Source: Panax quinquefolius (taxonomy: Eukaryota; Streptophyta; Magnoliopsida; Apiales; Araliaceae). Taken from it: a stretch of 64,000 nucleotides of DNA. The notes beneath the pieces are model-generated. The model made no database searches and had not been told where the DNA came from. It saw only the letters and a list, made by a program, of their open reading frames with translations. The DNA is taken from positions 43,224,189-43,288,188 of the forward strand of contig CM035163.1 in the NCBI GenBank assembly GCA_020205615.1, given 5' to 3'. The translations under genes and the position numbers were made by a program. Each line of letters starts with the position of its first letter. The first letter of the stretch is position 1. Of this stretch, positions 23,771 to 35,018 are shown piece by piece.

Positions 23771-24185
23771 AGTCCTGTTATTCTTTTCTTTACTCTTGTT
23801 ACCATTTCAATCTTAAATGAAATAAATGAAAGTTTTCTTTAGAGATGCTTAACTTCATCTATATTCATATGACTCTTAATACTCGAACGGACAAACTTTG
23901 GACACAATTCGATCAGAAGGTTCAGAAAGACACCACTGATCGAGATAAGTCACGAGTATAACTGATCGAGAAAATTGTAAATTTTTATTCAGACAAGCTT
24001 CGGGCACTATCCGATCAAGAGGTTCGAAAAGATACCACTGATCGAGATAAGTCACAAGTATAACTGATTGTAAAAATTTATAAACAAAAATATTCTATTC
24101 ATACTTTGAAATTTTTACAAAACCAGATCGCTTACGATTCGGGCGAAGTACAAATAAAAAGTAAAATAGAAGAAGTACAAAAATT
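23771..24185 (+). repeat. Retand pol 3' flank with a 102-bp tandem duplication
   Basis: The core CCACTGATCGAGATAAGTCAC occurs near 23933 and 24035, 102 bases apart. Each copy is followed by a diverged ATTGTAAATTTTTAT-like end. Non-coding. Confidence 0.75.
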
Positions 24186-26366
24186 TTACAAAGTCTTAAA
24201 AAGGCTATTCGGGAGGAGGATAATCACCGGCTTCGGATTCATCATCCGATAAGTCACGGAGGGAGTTATCGAGCCCAGTAGCTATCAGCTTCACCCGAGC
24301 CTTTTCTCAATAATCTTCATACCCTTCACCAAACTGGGCCATGACATTATCATTCAAGGCATCAGACTCTTCAGACGGCAATAATCGCTTCATTGCTAGG
24401 CCTCGGCGAGCTTCTCGTGAAAGGAGTTGACTTTCTAGTACTAAGTCGGTGTTTTCCTGCATAACATGCATCATTTTGGCCATCATTTCTAAAAACTTCT
24501 CCTGCAGGGCGTTGACAGCCTTTTCCCGATCCTTGACCTCCTCGGACAGGTGATCCCTTTCCTACAGAAGTAAGGTATATTTTTTCTCGAGCTCCTCAGC
24601 ACGACGATCAGCTCATGCTGTCTTGTTTCGAGTCTCGACATGGAGATCTCGTTCCTTCTTCAGGTCTGAACGCAGACCACCGACCTTAACTTCGAGCAGT
24701 TGTACATCCGCCCTCAGTTGAACTTCTTTTTTCGTGGTTCGGGCAAGAGGAGGGATGGCTCGAGCAAGTATAGCGTTGGCCTATAGCAAAATTATACATC
24801 AGCACTCGAAGTAAAAGTACAAGTTTATAACAACAAGAAAATCAAAACTTAGAATTACCTGGCACTGGGCGCGGACATAGGCGACTAGGTACTCTTCGGA
24901 AGAGAAACCTTTGAACCGCTCGTTGTCACCTGATAGTTTGAAGTGATTGAAGAGGGTGAAGGGGAACACTTCTGAAGGACTTTTCGGCCAACAGGTGGTT
25001 GGCGATCCATAGGAAGAGCTCGGTCCGAAGGTGGGAGTGGCGGTGGTGATGGGATCGACAACAACAACTTGTTGTTTGTGCTGTTGTTCAGAATACTCGG
25101 TTAGTCGGGGTTGTTTGGATCGAGGTTCGAGAAGAGCCTCTTCAATGTCCTCCGAATCCTAGATCACTTCGGCTTGAGCGGCAGGTGGAGGTGTTGGTTT
25201 CGGCGCGGCTGAAGAAAGGACCTTGTGGGGGACTGTGGTAGATGACTTGACAGAAGGTTTCTTCGCCTTCTTCAACATGGCCATCTTCTCAGCCCGACCC
25301 ATCTTCAAAACCGACTTGCCAGAGGGTTCGGCAACGGTGGCATCCGGGATGACAGGACCCGTCGCAGAACCAGTCGAGAGCTCAGCAATCGGGATGGTCT
25401 CCCCTTCGTCCCCGTCATCAGTAATGGGCAAACAGATTGATCCGGCTGGAATTGGTAGGGGGTTACGGATTCATCGGTCCCCTCGGGCTTGAAAATTTTT
25501 ACTACACAGAAGAGAATGGGTTAAGGAATAAAATATCAGAAGGTAAAGGGAAGTCAAGAGGGGAGACACTTACACCCGTGTTTGTATAGCCAGATCTCAT
25601 TCGACAAAACCCCTAGATTCCATGAAGTCTGGCTCCACCTTTTGTAGAATTCTTTGAAGGCGTCAGCTCGGTCCTTCAGGAATTTGGATACTTTGGCTAT
25701 AGGATCCTCGGGTTGAGCCCAGTGAGGAAGGAGTTGGAGGTCGAGGCCCTTGACGAAGAACCCCTTGTTGCTCGAAGGGGTCTTGACGGCGACCGATTGA
25801 GTGGGTCGTTTGTTCAACTACCAAAGGCCGGGTTCTTTCGACCCGCCGATGGTGAATAAAGCAAAGAAGAAATCAAGGCCCGGAGTGATCCCCACTTCCT
25901 GGCATAGGGCTGTGAAAGACACAAGGTGAATGTACGAGTTCGGCATGAGTTGTGCGAACCCGATGCCTACGAAGCATAGGAAAGAAGAGATGAATTCATG
26001 CAAAGGGAACCAAACCCCATACTTCAGAACGTACAGAGGAACGACCACCCATTCACCATCGAGTCTCCAGAACATTCTTTCGCTGGAGGTGGGCACCCGA
26101 AGCTTATACTCTTTGGGAATGTTGAAGAGGGTTCGGATATTAGAAATTTAGGAGGGAGAAATGGTTGATATGGTGTTGATATGGGAAAAGTCCGCCTCGG
26201 AGTGGTAGGCATTTCGGATTTTGGCCTCAACAATAATTAGAGTAGGAAGTCCCGAGGGGGTGGCGGTATTGATAGGAGCCACCGACAAATCAACCGGGAT
26301 TAGATCGTCGGTGGTGACAGAGGGAGGAACTGGCTCAGCAGTCGAAGGAGTGCTAGAATCAGCCAT
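24186..26366 (-). pseudogene. Antisense extra ORF of Retand (gypsy-type transposon domain)
   Basis: Read on the minus strand from ATG at 26366, the frame runs through 26148-26366, 25818-26096, 25554-25817, 25159-25431 and on to about 24190, with only isolated stops between pieces. The second piece matches the plant putative gypsy-type transposon domain (Transposase_28 type): VPLYVLKYGVWFPLHEFISS, LMPNSYIHLVSFTALCQEVG and PGLDFFFALFTI. The later part is Pro/Ala-rich, then a long helical, coiled-coil-like tail (24250-24800). A possible TATA box for this transcript lies at 26583-26576. Function in the element is unknown. Antisense placement between pol and the 3' LTR fits Retand. Confidence 0.75.
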
Positions 26367-26575
26367 CTGGTGTTAAAATTAAAGGGAATGAGACACAAAT
26401 GTGGGGTTTTGGGAAGAAAACAGGCAAAAACGAAGGTTAAAAAATAGCAGGGTAGATGAAATCAGTGAAGAGTAGGAGAGGAAATGAGTTTGCTGGAAAT
26501 CGCCTTGCCGAAAAAATTAGACAGAGAGTTTGAAATTGAGAAATCTGGAAAAGTGATAATGAGGGGGAAAGGGGG

Positions 26576-26583
26576 TTTTTATA
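26576..26583 (-). promoter_or_regulatory. Candidate TATA box for the antisense ORF
   Basis: TATAAAAA on the minus strand lies about 210 bases upstream of the antisense ATG, in the order CTACACCTATAAAAACCCC, a typical plant TATA context. Not tested. Confidence 0.45.
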
Positions 26584-26769
26584 GGTGTAGGTGCACGTTA
26601 CCCAAGGGCGGCTATTAAATTCTCCAGGGGGACCAAGCATGGAAAGGCGTGCAATATTTCGAGAATCGAGGATAGACCACTTGGTTTCCCCAGACAACTC
26701 ATCATTAGCTGTCGTGACCTTTCGTATACCTGACCTCTCAAGTCTCCAATTATAATATCTTACAATCAG

Positions 26770-26783
26770 AGACTGGGGGGCAA
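26770..26783 (+). promoter_or_regulatory. Polypurine tract
   Basis: AGACTGGGGGGCAA directly precedes the 3' LTR start TGTTCGGGAG. Confidence 0.75.
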
Positions 26784-27472
26784 TGTTCGGGAGTATTTTA
26801 TCGACCTTCATGTGGGCCGAAGGCCTAACAATTGAAGGGCTTTGAGAGACTACTGGGCTGAAGCCCATGAAGAGGTTGGAGCTGGCCGGGTCGGCGTCCG
26901 AGTCCTTTTGGGCCGGAGTCTTACCTTAGGGGATACTCTTCGGGTTCGCTGTCCGAGTCCTTTGAGCTGGATACGTTACCTTGTCGTGTGGGGTTCAGGG
27001 TCGGGTCTTCGAGTCCTTTGGACCGAAGCCCAGACTTGATGGTGGGATTGTTTGGGCCTGCACAATGGGCTCTCCTGCGTGCAGAGTTCAGGATCCTAAT
27101 CATAATTGAATAAGTTAACTCCAAAGGTAGTGGTTGGATTGGATTCTACTTACACCTTTTAAGGAGATTGTATTGGACCCAAGTTATGGCAATTACCATG
27201 GCTAGGAGTCCTAATCCGACTCGGAGAAGGATTCTAAGGTGGAAAGAGTAATATAAATATAAGGCCAAGGTTTCAATTAATAGGTAATACCTATTTTGAG
27301 CACTGAACACATAGCCTCCATTGTTAAACCTTGTGAACAACCTGTACTTATTCTCACACCGGAGCTATCCCCCGGCGGCACAAGCCGTCAAGCTTTTCTG
27401 TGATCTGTTATTGTGCAGGTTCTAGCGCGTGGATTCTGTGATTGGACGCGCCGACGAAACTTGGCATTAACA
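26784..27472 (+). repeat. 3' LTR of the Retand element
   Basis: The 689-bp LTR runs from TGTTCGGGAG to GGCATTAACA. TATAAATA is at about 27252-27259. It is followed by the target duplication ACTGC. Confidence 0.92.
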
Positions 27473-27484
27473 ACTGCTTATAAG

Positions 27485-27817
27485 CTATCCCAAACACCAA
27501 CTTAGTTTCATCAATTTCATCTTTAGATGTAGACAATTTATTCTATTGAGTTTCTTCCACCAATTTGCAGAGAAAGGCATGCTCTGACCTTTGACAAGTC
27601 CAACAGCCCTGGAAAGATAACTCACTGCACACCGTGTTTTTGCATAATGAAACCCAACAAACCTATAAAACAATTGTGACAATTGAAGGGAATTACACCT
27701 CTGACATTTCTTAAATATTTTGATAGGAAAATCTGAATTAGATTCATGCACCAATGCCCACATCATCAAGAATAATCTATAAACACAAACGACTAGGTTT
27801 AAAGGAACAATTGCCAA
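27485..27817 (-). other. Unrecognised open frame
   Basis: A 110-codon minus-strand frame with a protein-like composition (MWALVHESNSDFPIKIF, CNSLQLSQLFYRFVGFHYAK). I do not recognise it. Its C-terminus overlaps the inverted-repeat end at 27495, which argues that it is at best a truncated gene fragment. Confidence 0.25.
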
Positions 27818-27922
27818 AATTATTATTTAGTTGAACCATATTGGAAAATTTACACAAGGATAGTTCTTTTTTGATTTCATAAAGAAATTAAAACAAAATA
27901 ATTCCTCTGTTTCAAAATATAA

Positions 27923-28134
27923 GATCAATTTCCTTTCTTTGTTATTGATGGTATATTCCGTCTAGGCTTTAACAACACAATCATCGACACAATTCTTCAA
28001 CTTTCGGTAATGTATTTCTTTGATCGAATGCTAATTTGGGACCAAAAATATAACAATTAAAAATGTGAAGCGTGACCTACAATCAGGTCGTAAAATAAAA
28101 CACTTTGTTGATTCGCTAAGGATATGTCATCTAC
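27923..28134 (+). pseudogene. Decayed DUF247 gene fragment
   Basis: Short conserved blocks of the DUF247 gene at 15212-16549 reappear in order: DQFPFFV and DGIFRLGFNN (as NQIPFFVLRDLFRLGFNN in the gene), then, in another frame, NVKRDLQSGRKIKHFVDSLRICHLP (as NVKRHLGSGLEVKHFTDLFRICHLP; split here across changes). The internal part is deleted and the frame is lost. It shows a former tandem or dispersed DUF247 copy beside the intact gene, now separated by the Retand insertion. It encodes nothing usable. Confidence 0.8.
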
Positions 28135-28173
28135 CATCAACCATCAACCATCAACCATCAATCATCAACCATC
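28134..28173. repeat. (CATCAAC)n tandem repeat
   Basis: Five to six copies of the heptamer CATCAAC, grown at the end of the DUF247 pseudogene just after its ICHLP codons. Confidence 0.9.
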
Positions 28174-28200
28174 CAAAGGAAGGATCCACGCGGGGATATT

Positions 28201-28262
28201 TGTAATAACCTTAATTTCTAGGATATTTGTAATATTTTAGAAATTTCTGTAATTCTATGTAT
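28201..28262 (+). repeat. Possible LTR start fragment
   Basis: TGTAATAACCTTAATTTCTAGG resembles the start of chromovirus LTRs, and the ATATTTGTAAT words repeat. It is too short to place securely. Confidence 0.3.
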
Positions 28263-29174
28263 GTGAACACCTAGAGGGGGGTGAATAGGTGTTTAAGCTA
28301 AAGGTGATAAACGGTGAAATCTTTTTAAAATTTTCTGCAACAGGTTTAAATCAGACAACTATGCCTGTCTGCTTTAGTGTCTGCTTTAGCTTATATATGT
28401 TCTTCGTTTATTATTATCAGACAGCTAGACCTGTTTGTTTTAGTGTCTGGATAGTATAACTTCAAGCAGCGTGATGAACAAAACTGTTCAGAATGTGAAT
28501 GGCAGTTAAAGAGATAAACATAAGTAAAAATCACACCAAGATTTTTACGTGGTTCAACCCCTATCCTTTAATCTAGTGGCCTAATCCACGTCCAATCCCA
28601 ACTAGGATTGGAGACTCTTTTTATTATGATTTAAATCTGAATATAAAAAATAACTCCTTGTTACAAAGTCGCTTTAATTCTGATGTTGGACACCAATGCC
28701 CCCTTTGCACCTCTGCAACTTGTACACCTCTGCACCTGTTCTAACCTTTGAGACCTTTGAAGCTTCCTTTGAATAGACCCACTAAACTCTAAAAACTCTA
28801 GACCACCAAAGCTAATAGTTGCTTGTTTTTCAGATTACAATGATGGTGATTCCAATAGAATATCAACTTTCTAGCCTAAGAATAATAGGACACTGATTGC
28901 TATAAAGACTATTAGAAAGCTATAAGAATTAAGAAGAATGAATTGCTTCTTTCCAATTGTTGGGTCCTTATAACCGACCATGATGAAGCTTTATATAAGA
29001 TGAAGGCCAACGACTATAATTGTTAGCAAGCAATTAGATGATTTAAATCCCATAATTAAAGCTACTAATATTGACCAAAGAATATATAAACAGAAGCTAG
29101 AATAGGAAACACTATACACGCACACACACACACACTAGTACAAAACGATAAAAAGACAACACTTAAAAGATGAC

Positions 29175-29325
29175 GTTTTTATAAAAAAAACGTTGTGGTA
29201 TTTTTTTTATAACGTTTTTTAACAAAACGTTGTAGATACATATGAAAAAACGTTATGTATTTATAAGGGTAATTTTTGGTTTTAAATAGATAACGTTTTT
29301 AAAAAAACGTTATCTATATAAAAAA
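29175..29325. repeat. Left subterminal repeats of the giant CACTA
   Basis: Six or more AACGTT-centred words (for example AAAAAAACGTTGTGG and ATAACGTTTTTT) in both orientations. Subterminal motif arrays are the binding sites of CACTA accessory transposase; that role is inferred here. Confidence 0.7.
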
Positions 29326-29417
29326 CACGGAGAAAAAAAAAGACGAAACTGAATTTGAAATTAAAATAAAACTTCAAAATAGATTTCACTCTCTTCTTTT
29401 CTCTTCTCTCTGACTCC

Positions 29418-29864
29418 CTACCAATCCGTCCCGATCTCATCAAACCCTAATTCAAATTCTTCTTCATTATCTTCCCCAAACCCTAATAAGTTTTTACCTT
29501 CATCTTCATCAGACTTGACCTCAATAACTTCTGGTGCCCCGGCTCTAGTGTCCCAATCATCCTCATCATCTTCAATGATGAACCTATGACCACGATTTAC
29601 ATTTGAAGCATGAGCCTCATCAAAATCACTGCCCTCCAATTTTTCCTTTTACAAAGCTTCAGTAATATCGACACAATTGTCGTCGGAGTTGGAATTTTTA
29701 GATGTGGAGGTGTAAGTGAAGGATTTGATAGTGGGCGGAGGTGGTTTTGGGGTTTTGGAAGAGGGTTTTTGTTTTGTTGTTCTCACTTGTGGTTGAGAAT
29801 TCGAGATGGGTTGAAGGGGAGCTCGACCATTCATCTTCCGAGATTTCTTGAATGTTCGCTTCAT
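29418..29864 (-). pseudogene. CHR19/ETL1-like SWI/SNF remodeller N-terminus, captured fragment
   Basis: On the minus strand from ATG at 29864 the start reads MKRTF. The following EISEDEWSS is only reached by a 1-base frame change, so one base was lost near codon 6. After a second change the frame gives TTKQKPSSKTPKPPPP and a stop (TAG at about 29647). It then continues as EGSDFDEAHASNVN and GHRFIIEDDEDD, ending in an acidic tail. This is the layout of the N-terminus of plant CHR19/ETL1-type chromatin remodellers. No helicase domain is present. It runs opposite to the other captured fragments. Identity is from remembered family pattern and moderately sure. Confidence 0.62.
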
Positions 29865-30003
29865 CTTTCTTCGTTAATTTGCTTACAAGAGAATGTATCA
29901 ACTAGAATTGAATTTTGAGCTCTGTGACAAAAGAATGGAGGATTTAGGAGTGATGTGAAATTAGACCGCCATTTTTATTGAGAGAAAAATACGAAATGGG
30001 CGT

Positions 30004-30142
30004 AATAATCGGCAAAAATAGCCTGATTTGTTCGAGGCTGTGGCGGCAATTAGGGCTTTGGCTTCTGTTATTAGGTCCAATGAGGCTACAACCATGATGG
30101 AGCTCGAGATTGAGCTAAAAAAAAGCTTCCGATTCTCTCAAG
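30004..30142 (+). pseudogene. eIF2B alpha subunit exon fragment, captured
   Basis: The host gene encodes a subunit of the guanine-exchange factor for eIF2. The exon piece reads NNRQK-stop-PDLFEAVAAIRALASVIRSNE, then ATTMMELEIELKK, and after one extra A in a run of A, ASDSLK, ending at a GT donor (30143). Plant eIF2B-alpha has the corresponding NNWRKQPDLAEAVAAIRALA block. The stop is TAG where Gln (CAG) is expected. Only this exon is present. About 150 bases later a myosin exon starts behind a good acceptor, so splicing could join the two. Confidence 0.8.
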
Positions 30143-30293
30143 GTATCTAATGAATTTATATTCATTCCCGGTTTGAAATTAGTCAGACAATTCTATACAT
30201 TTCAATCAGGTTAACTTTCAATTTCTTGAGTTCTTTGTCACTGCTTTTAATACATCAGACTTGACTAATTTTGCTGGATTTTTTTTGTTGCAG
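30143..30293 (+). other. Chimeric intron between eIF2B-alpha and myosin fragments
   Basis: It runs from the eIF2B donor GTATCT to a polypyrimidine tract and CAG acceptor (TTTTTTTTGTTGCAG) at 30293. The donor and acceptor come from different source genes. Confidence 0.5.
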
Positions 30294-30345
30294 CATGTGT
30301 TTAAGATGGAACAAGAAGAGTACATAAATGAAGAGATAAATTGGA
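30294..30345 (+). pseudogene. Myosin XI exon, first half (split by solo LTR)
   Basis: It encodes HVFKMEQEEYINEEINW of the myosin motor domain, just before the relay region. The exon is cut by the solo LTR insertion. The target duplication TTGGA is at 30341-30345 and 34365-34369, and the coding continues at 34370 (SYIKFVDNQDVLELIEK). Together they form a 102-nt exon with an intact frame once the LTR and one duplicate copy are ignored. Confidence 0.9.
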
Positions 30346-33300
30346 TGTGACGCCCCCAAAATAGGTCCAATCCACCCAACCTATTCTGAGTCGCCAAATA
30401 CATGGTACAGAAAACAACTACAAATTTATTACTATAATTATCGTGCAAAATACGACAACACATATGCTGTGAGTTTTGATACAAATATATACCAACTGTG
30501 ACTCATGTCCCAACTGTAGACAACACCTCACAGTGATACCTTACATAAAGGTGTATCAATAACTGTTTTAAAAATTAAAATCTTTGGGAAATGCTCAAGG
30601 AAACCTTCGTACATAGGAGGCCATAAATCTAAGTTATGATAGATATCATATGACCAGAGAATTATCCTTGGTTGATCCAATAGACCCCAAAGAAAAACGA
30701 GAAGATTACTATCATATTCCTTTCAATGGTGAGTCTTCTCTTGACATATAACTATCTCCACCGTCTATAATTGAACATTATGTTTCAACCAAACTCCAAG
30801 ATCATATAGGTAGTGCTCGTAGATATACTCAGCAAGTGGATGTCCACAACCATGATAACATGAGGTTGTATGTCATTAAACATCTTGTATGATAGTGGCA
30901 AAACACCCTTCCAAAGTTGGGTTCACCTCACCCTATTCGGTTCCAAAATTAAATATCAAATGACATATACAATACGATACTCTTATCTAAAGTTCTCAAT
31001 AAAATTATTTTCATACTATTTAGGGAGAAACTCAACAGATATAAACCACCGTTCTATTCCCCTGTTATCCCCTGCTCGACCCAGCTACACTCTTATTACC
31101 TGAAAGGAATTGTGAAGCGAAAGGGTGAGCAAAAATATCCCAGTAAAGAATATCATGACTAGAGATAATTAAATTATCAATAGCCTCCGTCAGTAATAAA
31201 TCAGAAATTTAGAACATATGGTAGATGATAAAACTTTTCAACCATAGTTGCAGCGGAACGAGCAATCCATTAGAAGAGTCAAATAGACCATAAAGTCTAT
31301 TATCTTCTCCATGTTAAAAGTCCACCAACAATGTTTTAACCTTGTAACATCAATCAACAGATCCTGTTCACAGTCATGTGAATAACTCATAATCATAATT
31401 GTAGTTCTAAATTTCTCTTCTCATCCAAGACGAAGATAATTTATATCACTTGTCTTTACCTGAAACATCAAAGATCATGGTTATACCAAATCACAGTTCC
31501 TGTTCATAATCATACTAATAAGTTCATCTTTGCACTCACGGGCCAAAGATATTCATTAACAGCCATCTTTGCACTACTGTGCCAAAGATATTCAACAACA
31601 GTCATCCTTTTTCTGGCCAAAGATATTTATCAACAGTCATCTTTGCACTACGGCTACCAAAGATATTCATCAATAATTCATCTTTTGCACTACTGGCCAA
31701 AGATATTAATATCTCAAAGAAATATATAATCATTTCAGAATTTATATAAACCATAATTATAACCAAGTTGATCAATTCACCTTTACACTTAAGCTAAAGA
31801 TAATCGTTTATAAATTCAATGGTCATGATCATACTAGTCAACAATTCATCTTTGCACTACTGGCCAAAGAGAACCCATAGTCACGATCATACCAATAATC
31901 TACCCATCTTTACACTTAAGTCAAAGAGAATTTCATCACCAGGATTATAAAAATGTTATAAGAACAATATAATCAAAACATGGATTTAATTTCAAGAGTA
32001 AGCTTCATAAATCAACGATTTCATAACACCTTAATCCAAATGTTATAAATCACTTAATAATCTTATAATCTAATGTTATTAATATTACCACAATATTTAA
32101 ATCATTTTTAAATTTATAAATAATTTATTTTAATTGTTTACACTTTACTAATTAATGCATTTAATCATCCGAAAATGCTAAACTCATAAAATTTCATTAC
32201 CAATAACCAAAACCATTATCAAAAATCTGCATATACCTTATATAGTATTCTCAAGCCATAAAATCCAATTTTATAATTTTCTTACTTCACGAACATATTT
32301 AATTCATTTATTCATAACTAGTCTATTTTCATGAAAAATACCAAATCATTGCAAACAAATTTTCTTATCCGGGAATTAGCATAATATAGTCCAATATTGA
32401 ACATATATTTTTCTCGGAATTTTTAAAATTCATTTACTATTTTTCATATGGCCAAAACTGCCGAATATTTAGACATTTATCATAAAATGTACTTTTGTCC
32501 AAAAATTCAAAAATTTACATAGTATACTTCTGTTATATACATGTACTCCCAATAAAAATTTCGCCAATTTTAGAGTTAACCACAAAGAGTTATAAGGGTT
32601 TTCTTTTAAAATAGTCTTTTCCCATAAAATTCATAACTCCTAATCTATACATCCAAAAATCGCCATTTTTGGACACAATCTAGGACTCATCAAATTATCA
32701 TTTCAAATTTTTCCAGAATTTTTGAGGGTCGGAAAAATTACGAAACTGAAAAACATAATAACCCTTACAATCCCCTACCTTAAAAGAGCAGTATTTCTAA
32801 CTGGAATATCGGATGTAAAGATGAAGGAAACTTGTACTGAATAGCAACTCTCAAAGTATCTAAATACTCACAAAATACGCTCGATAATATAGAGAGAGAA
32901 AACTTATGTTTCTAGTGTGATTTTCAATTCTAACTAAGCACCCTATTTATAGAAAAATGCTAGAACGCCAAAGGAGACTAAATTAATAAAATAATAATAT
33001 TATTTATCTTCCTTCTATGCACCAACCAAGACCATCCTCCATCCTTGAACCAAGAATTCTAGCACATGTTTTCTACACCAACCAAAAAGTGGGGCCCGCC
33101 TTCTAGAAATCTACACCAAAATCATTTATAAAAATAATTTCTGAATCAGTCACCTCTTAAAATTCATAACAAATCATACGTTAATTTTTAACGGTTCAAA
33201 ATTTGTGGACATATACTCAACTTATATATGTATAACATATCCAAAAATCACAACGATCCAACCGTTGAATCAAAATTTATGACTCACGTAATATGAATTA

Positions 33301-34364
33301 AAAACATTGATTTTTCGGACTATGAGTCCTTTGGACCAGTTTCCTTCAAACAGTTACCATGAAATATCCATAAAGAATTTTTTTGGTTAATTCAAATTTC
33401 TACATTTAGCTTACTCCTAGGGATTTCTTTTGATATATGGATCATCTCCTAACTCATTATACACAAAGAGTTATAGATTTTATTAAATCAAGTAATAAAC
33501 TAATTTTCTGAAAATTTCCAAATTTCATTCTTTATTTCGACAATATACTGATAAAACACCTCAACATTAATTCCTTCATTTATAACCATATAAAAATATA
33601 TATTTCCTTATCATATAAATCAATAATTAATTATTCACAAATAATATTACAGAATCACAATTATGACAACCAGGCAGTTCCCAGGAAAGAGGGAGCTTTT
33701 CGATAAAGATTTCTCCTTACTGGAGCGCAATTAGGTGACCAAACCTCTCATTGACAGAACTTTCTAGACATTGCAAATAATGTTTTCTAATAATATTATT
33801 CAAATAATATGAATTATTGATCTGATAATGGAAAATACTGTGCAGTGATAATTATTGAAACAACAATAATATAAAATATCAACGCAACAATTATTAAATC
33901 AATAAAATAAAATATTGAATAAAGAATTACCGTAACAATTATTGAGTAGTGCCTTCACGTAAGAATCAATAATTCAAAATACTATGCAATACCGGTGCTA
34001 ACTCTTTGTGTAACCACGCCAGACATCGTATTTTAACCACCGTAGTATTCCAACAATGTTACTTGAATAACTACGTCGTTATTTATAAAATCACAAACTT
34101 GTCGTTTTCTTCATCCAACATTTATTCTGTTATGGGGCCTACAAAATGGCTGCGCCGTCGTACGAATATTCTCTGATAGCAAGAATATTCCACGACCAAA
34201 CAAATATTCCCCGACAATAATGAGTATTTTATAACCACTTGCTTATTTTGCAAAATTTATATATATTACCCTTAACTTTAAACTTTTATCAATTTAACCA
34301 TTTACTAAATAATAATTATAAGAAAAATTGAATACTTTTATTTCATAAAATTCGGGTTCTTACA
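30346..34364 (-). mobile_element. Tekay-family solo LTR, 4.0 kb, TSD TTGGA
   Basis: It begins TGTGACGCCCCC and ends GGGTTCTTACA, i.e. a full LTR on the minus strand, with perfect 5-bp duplications TTGGA on both sides. No PBS, internal coding or second LTR is present, so it is a solo LTR left by LTR-LTR recombination. It contains the family's hairpin array (31500-31925) and a reversed TATA region (CCCTATTTATAG near 32942). The low-coordinate part is the R/U5 side and the high-coordinate part is U3. Confidence 0.92.
31500..31925 (-). repeat. Hairpin array in the Tekay LTR (about 8 units)
   Basis: Units such as CATCTTTGCACTACTGGCCAAAGA are spaced by 30-60 bases. Stems (ATCTTTG/CAAAGAT) enclose a GGCC...GTGC loop. 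Some units have changed both stem sides or shortened the loop. Confidence 0.7.
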
Positions 34365-34369
34365 TTGGA

Positions 34370-34419
34370 GCTACATAAAATTTGTTGATAACCAAGACGT
34401 GCTAGAGCTGATTGAGAAG
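34370..34419 (+). pseudogene. Myosin XI exon, second half
   Basis: It encodes SYIKFVDNQDVLELIEK and ends at a GT donor (34420). It continues the exon begun at 30294. Confidence 0.9.
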
Positions 34420-34684
34420 GTGACTGTTGCATCATGTATTATTGTTGGGTCACTATTTCCATTTATTTGAAGAAATTTTCTTAGGTTATTATTTCGTTGA
34501 TCTGATGAAGCTTTATAAAAGTTTTTAATATGGTCATCAAACCTTTTGTGTAATTGTTTAGTATTATACTTTTGACTTGCTCAACTAGTATGCAATGTAT
34601 TGTGCACATGATTATGTTTACTTGTTTCTATCAGCCTACCTAAAAATTTATTAGTTTGAACTGACAAATTTGAATCTCCTGCAG

Positions 34685-34722
34685 AAACTTGGAGGAATCA
34701 TTGCACTTCTAGATGAGGCCTG
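34685..34722 (+). pseudogene. Myosin XI exon 2 of the captured set
   Basis: A 38-nt exon behind a TGCAG acceptor: KLGGIIALLDEA plus the first two bases of a Cys codon. Its donor is GTATG at 34723. That same GTATG is the target duplication of the Tekay insertion, so the next exon (46041, completing TG|C ATG) is 11.3 kb away. Conserved plant myosin XI sequence reads GGIIALLDEACMFP here. Confidence 0.9.
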
Positions 34723-35018
34723 GTATGTGTAAGACCCCAACTTTTATGAATAAATATGAATTTTCTATAATTATCATTTTTGAATATTATGGAATGAATT
34801 TGATATAATGTTATAGTTGTGGGTAATATTTATAAATTTTGCAAAGTACGCAAGTTGTTATATAATATTAAATTGGTCGAGGAATATTTGTTTTAACAGG
34901 AAATATTCGTACGACGGCCCAATCATTGGTGGACTCCACAAGGGAATTATTGTCAGATTAAGAAAACGACAAAAATATTTTTATGAAAATAACGACGAAA
35001 GTTTTACCGTTAACTGTT

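Larger units (their letters stand above)
17369..27472 (+). mobile_element. Near full-length Retand (Tat lineage, Ty3-gypsy) element
   Basis: The 10.1-kb element has LTRs at 17369-18059 and 26784-27472, a PBS, gag, protease, RT, RNase H, a second RNase H, integrase, a long antisense ORF, a polypurine tract and a near-perfect 5-bp target duplication (ACCGC at 17364-17368, ACTGC at 27473-27477). The second, archaeal-type RNase H places it in the Tat lineage, and an antisense ORF between pol and the 3' LTR fits the Retand branch. All coding regions carry premature stops, so it is dead. By eye the two LTRs agree at roughly nine positions in ten with several indels, so insertion is not very recent. 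Confidence 0.92.
16953..27495. mobile_element. Small inverted-repeat element split by the Retand insertion
   Basis: The left end reads GTTTGGGATTGCTTAAAAC at 16953. The right end, reversed from 27495, reads GTTTGGGATAGCTTATAAGC. The body, about 415 bases on the left and 20 on the right, is non-coding. Terminal repeats of this kind are common in hAT-like MITEs. I could not find a clear target duplication, so the superfamily is uncertain. The Retand element (17369-27472) sits near its right end. Confidence 0.55.

Noticed and set aside
26437..26868. 143-codon minus-strand frame overlapping the Retand 3' LTR
   Set aside because: It crosses the LTR boundary and polypurine tract and has no domain; part of it is probably the antisense gene's leader.
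16953..27495. Exact target duplication for the small inverted-repeat element
   Set aside because: Flanks (ACAATAA left, ACCAACT right) do not match convincingly, so superfamily assignment is left open.
28134..28173. CRISPR-like or regulatory array
   Set aside because: A simple 7-bp repeat without spacers in a plant pseudogene.
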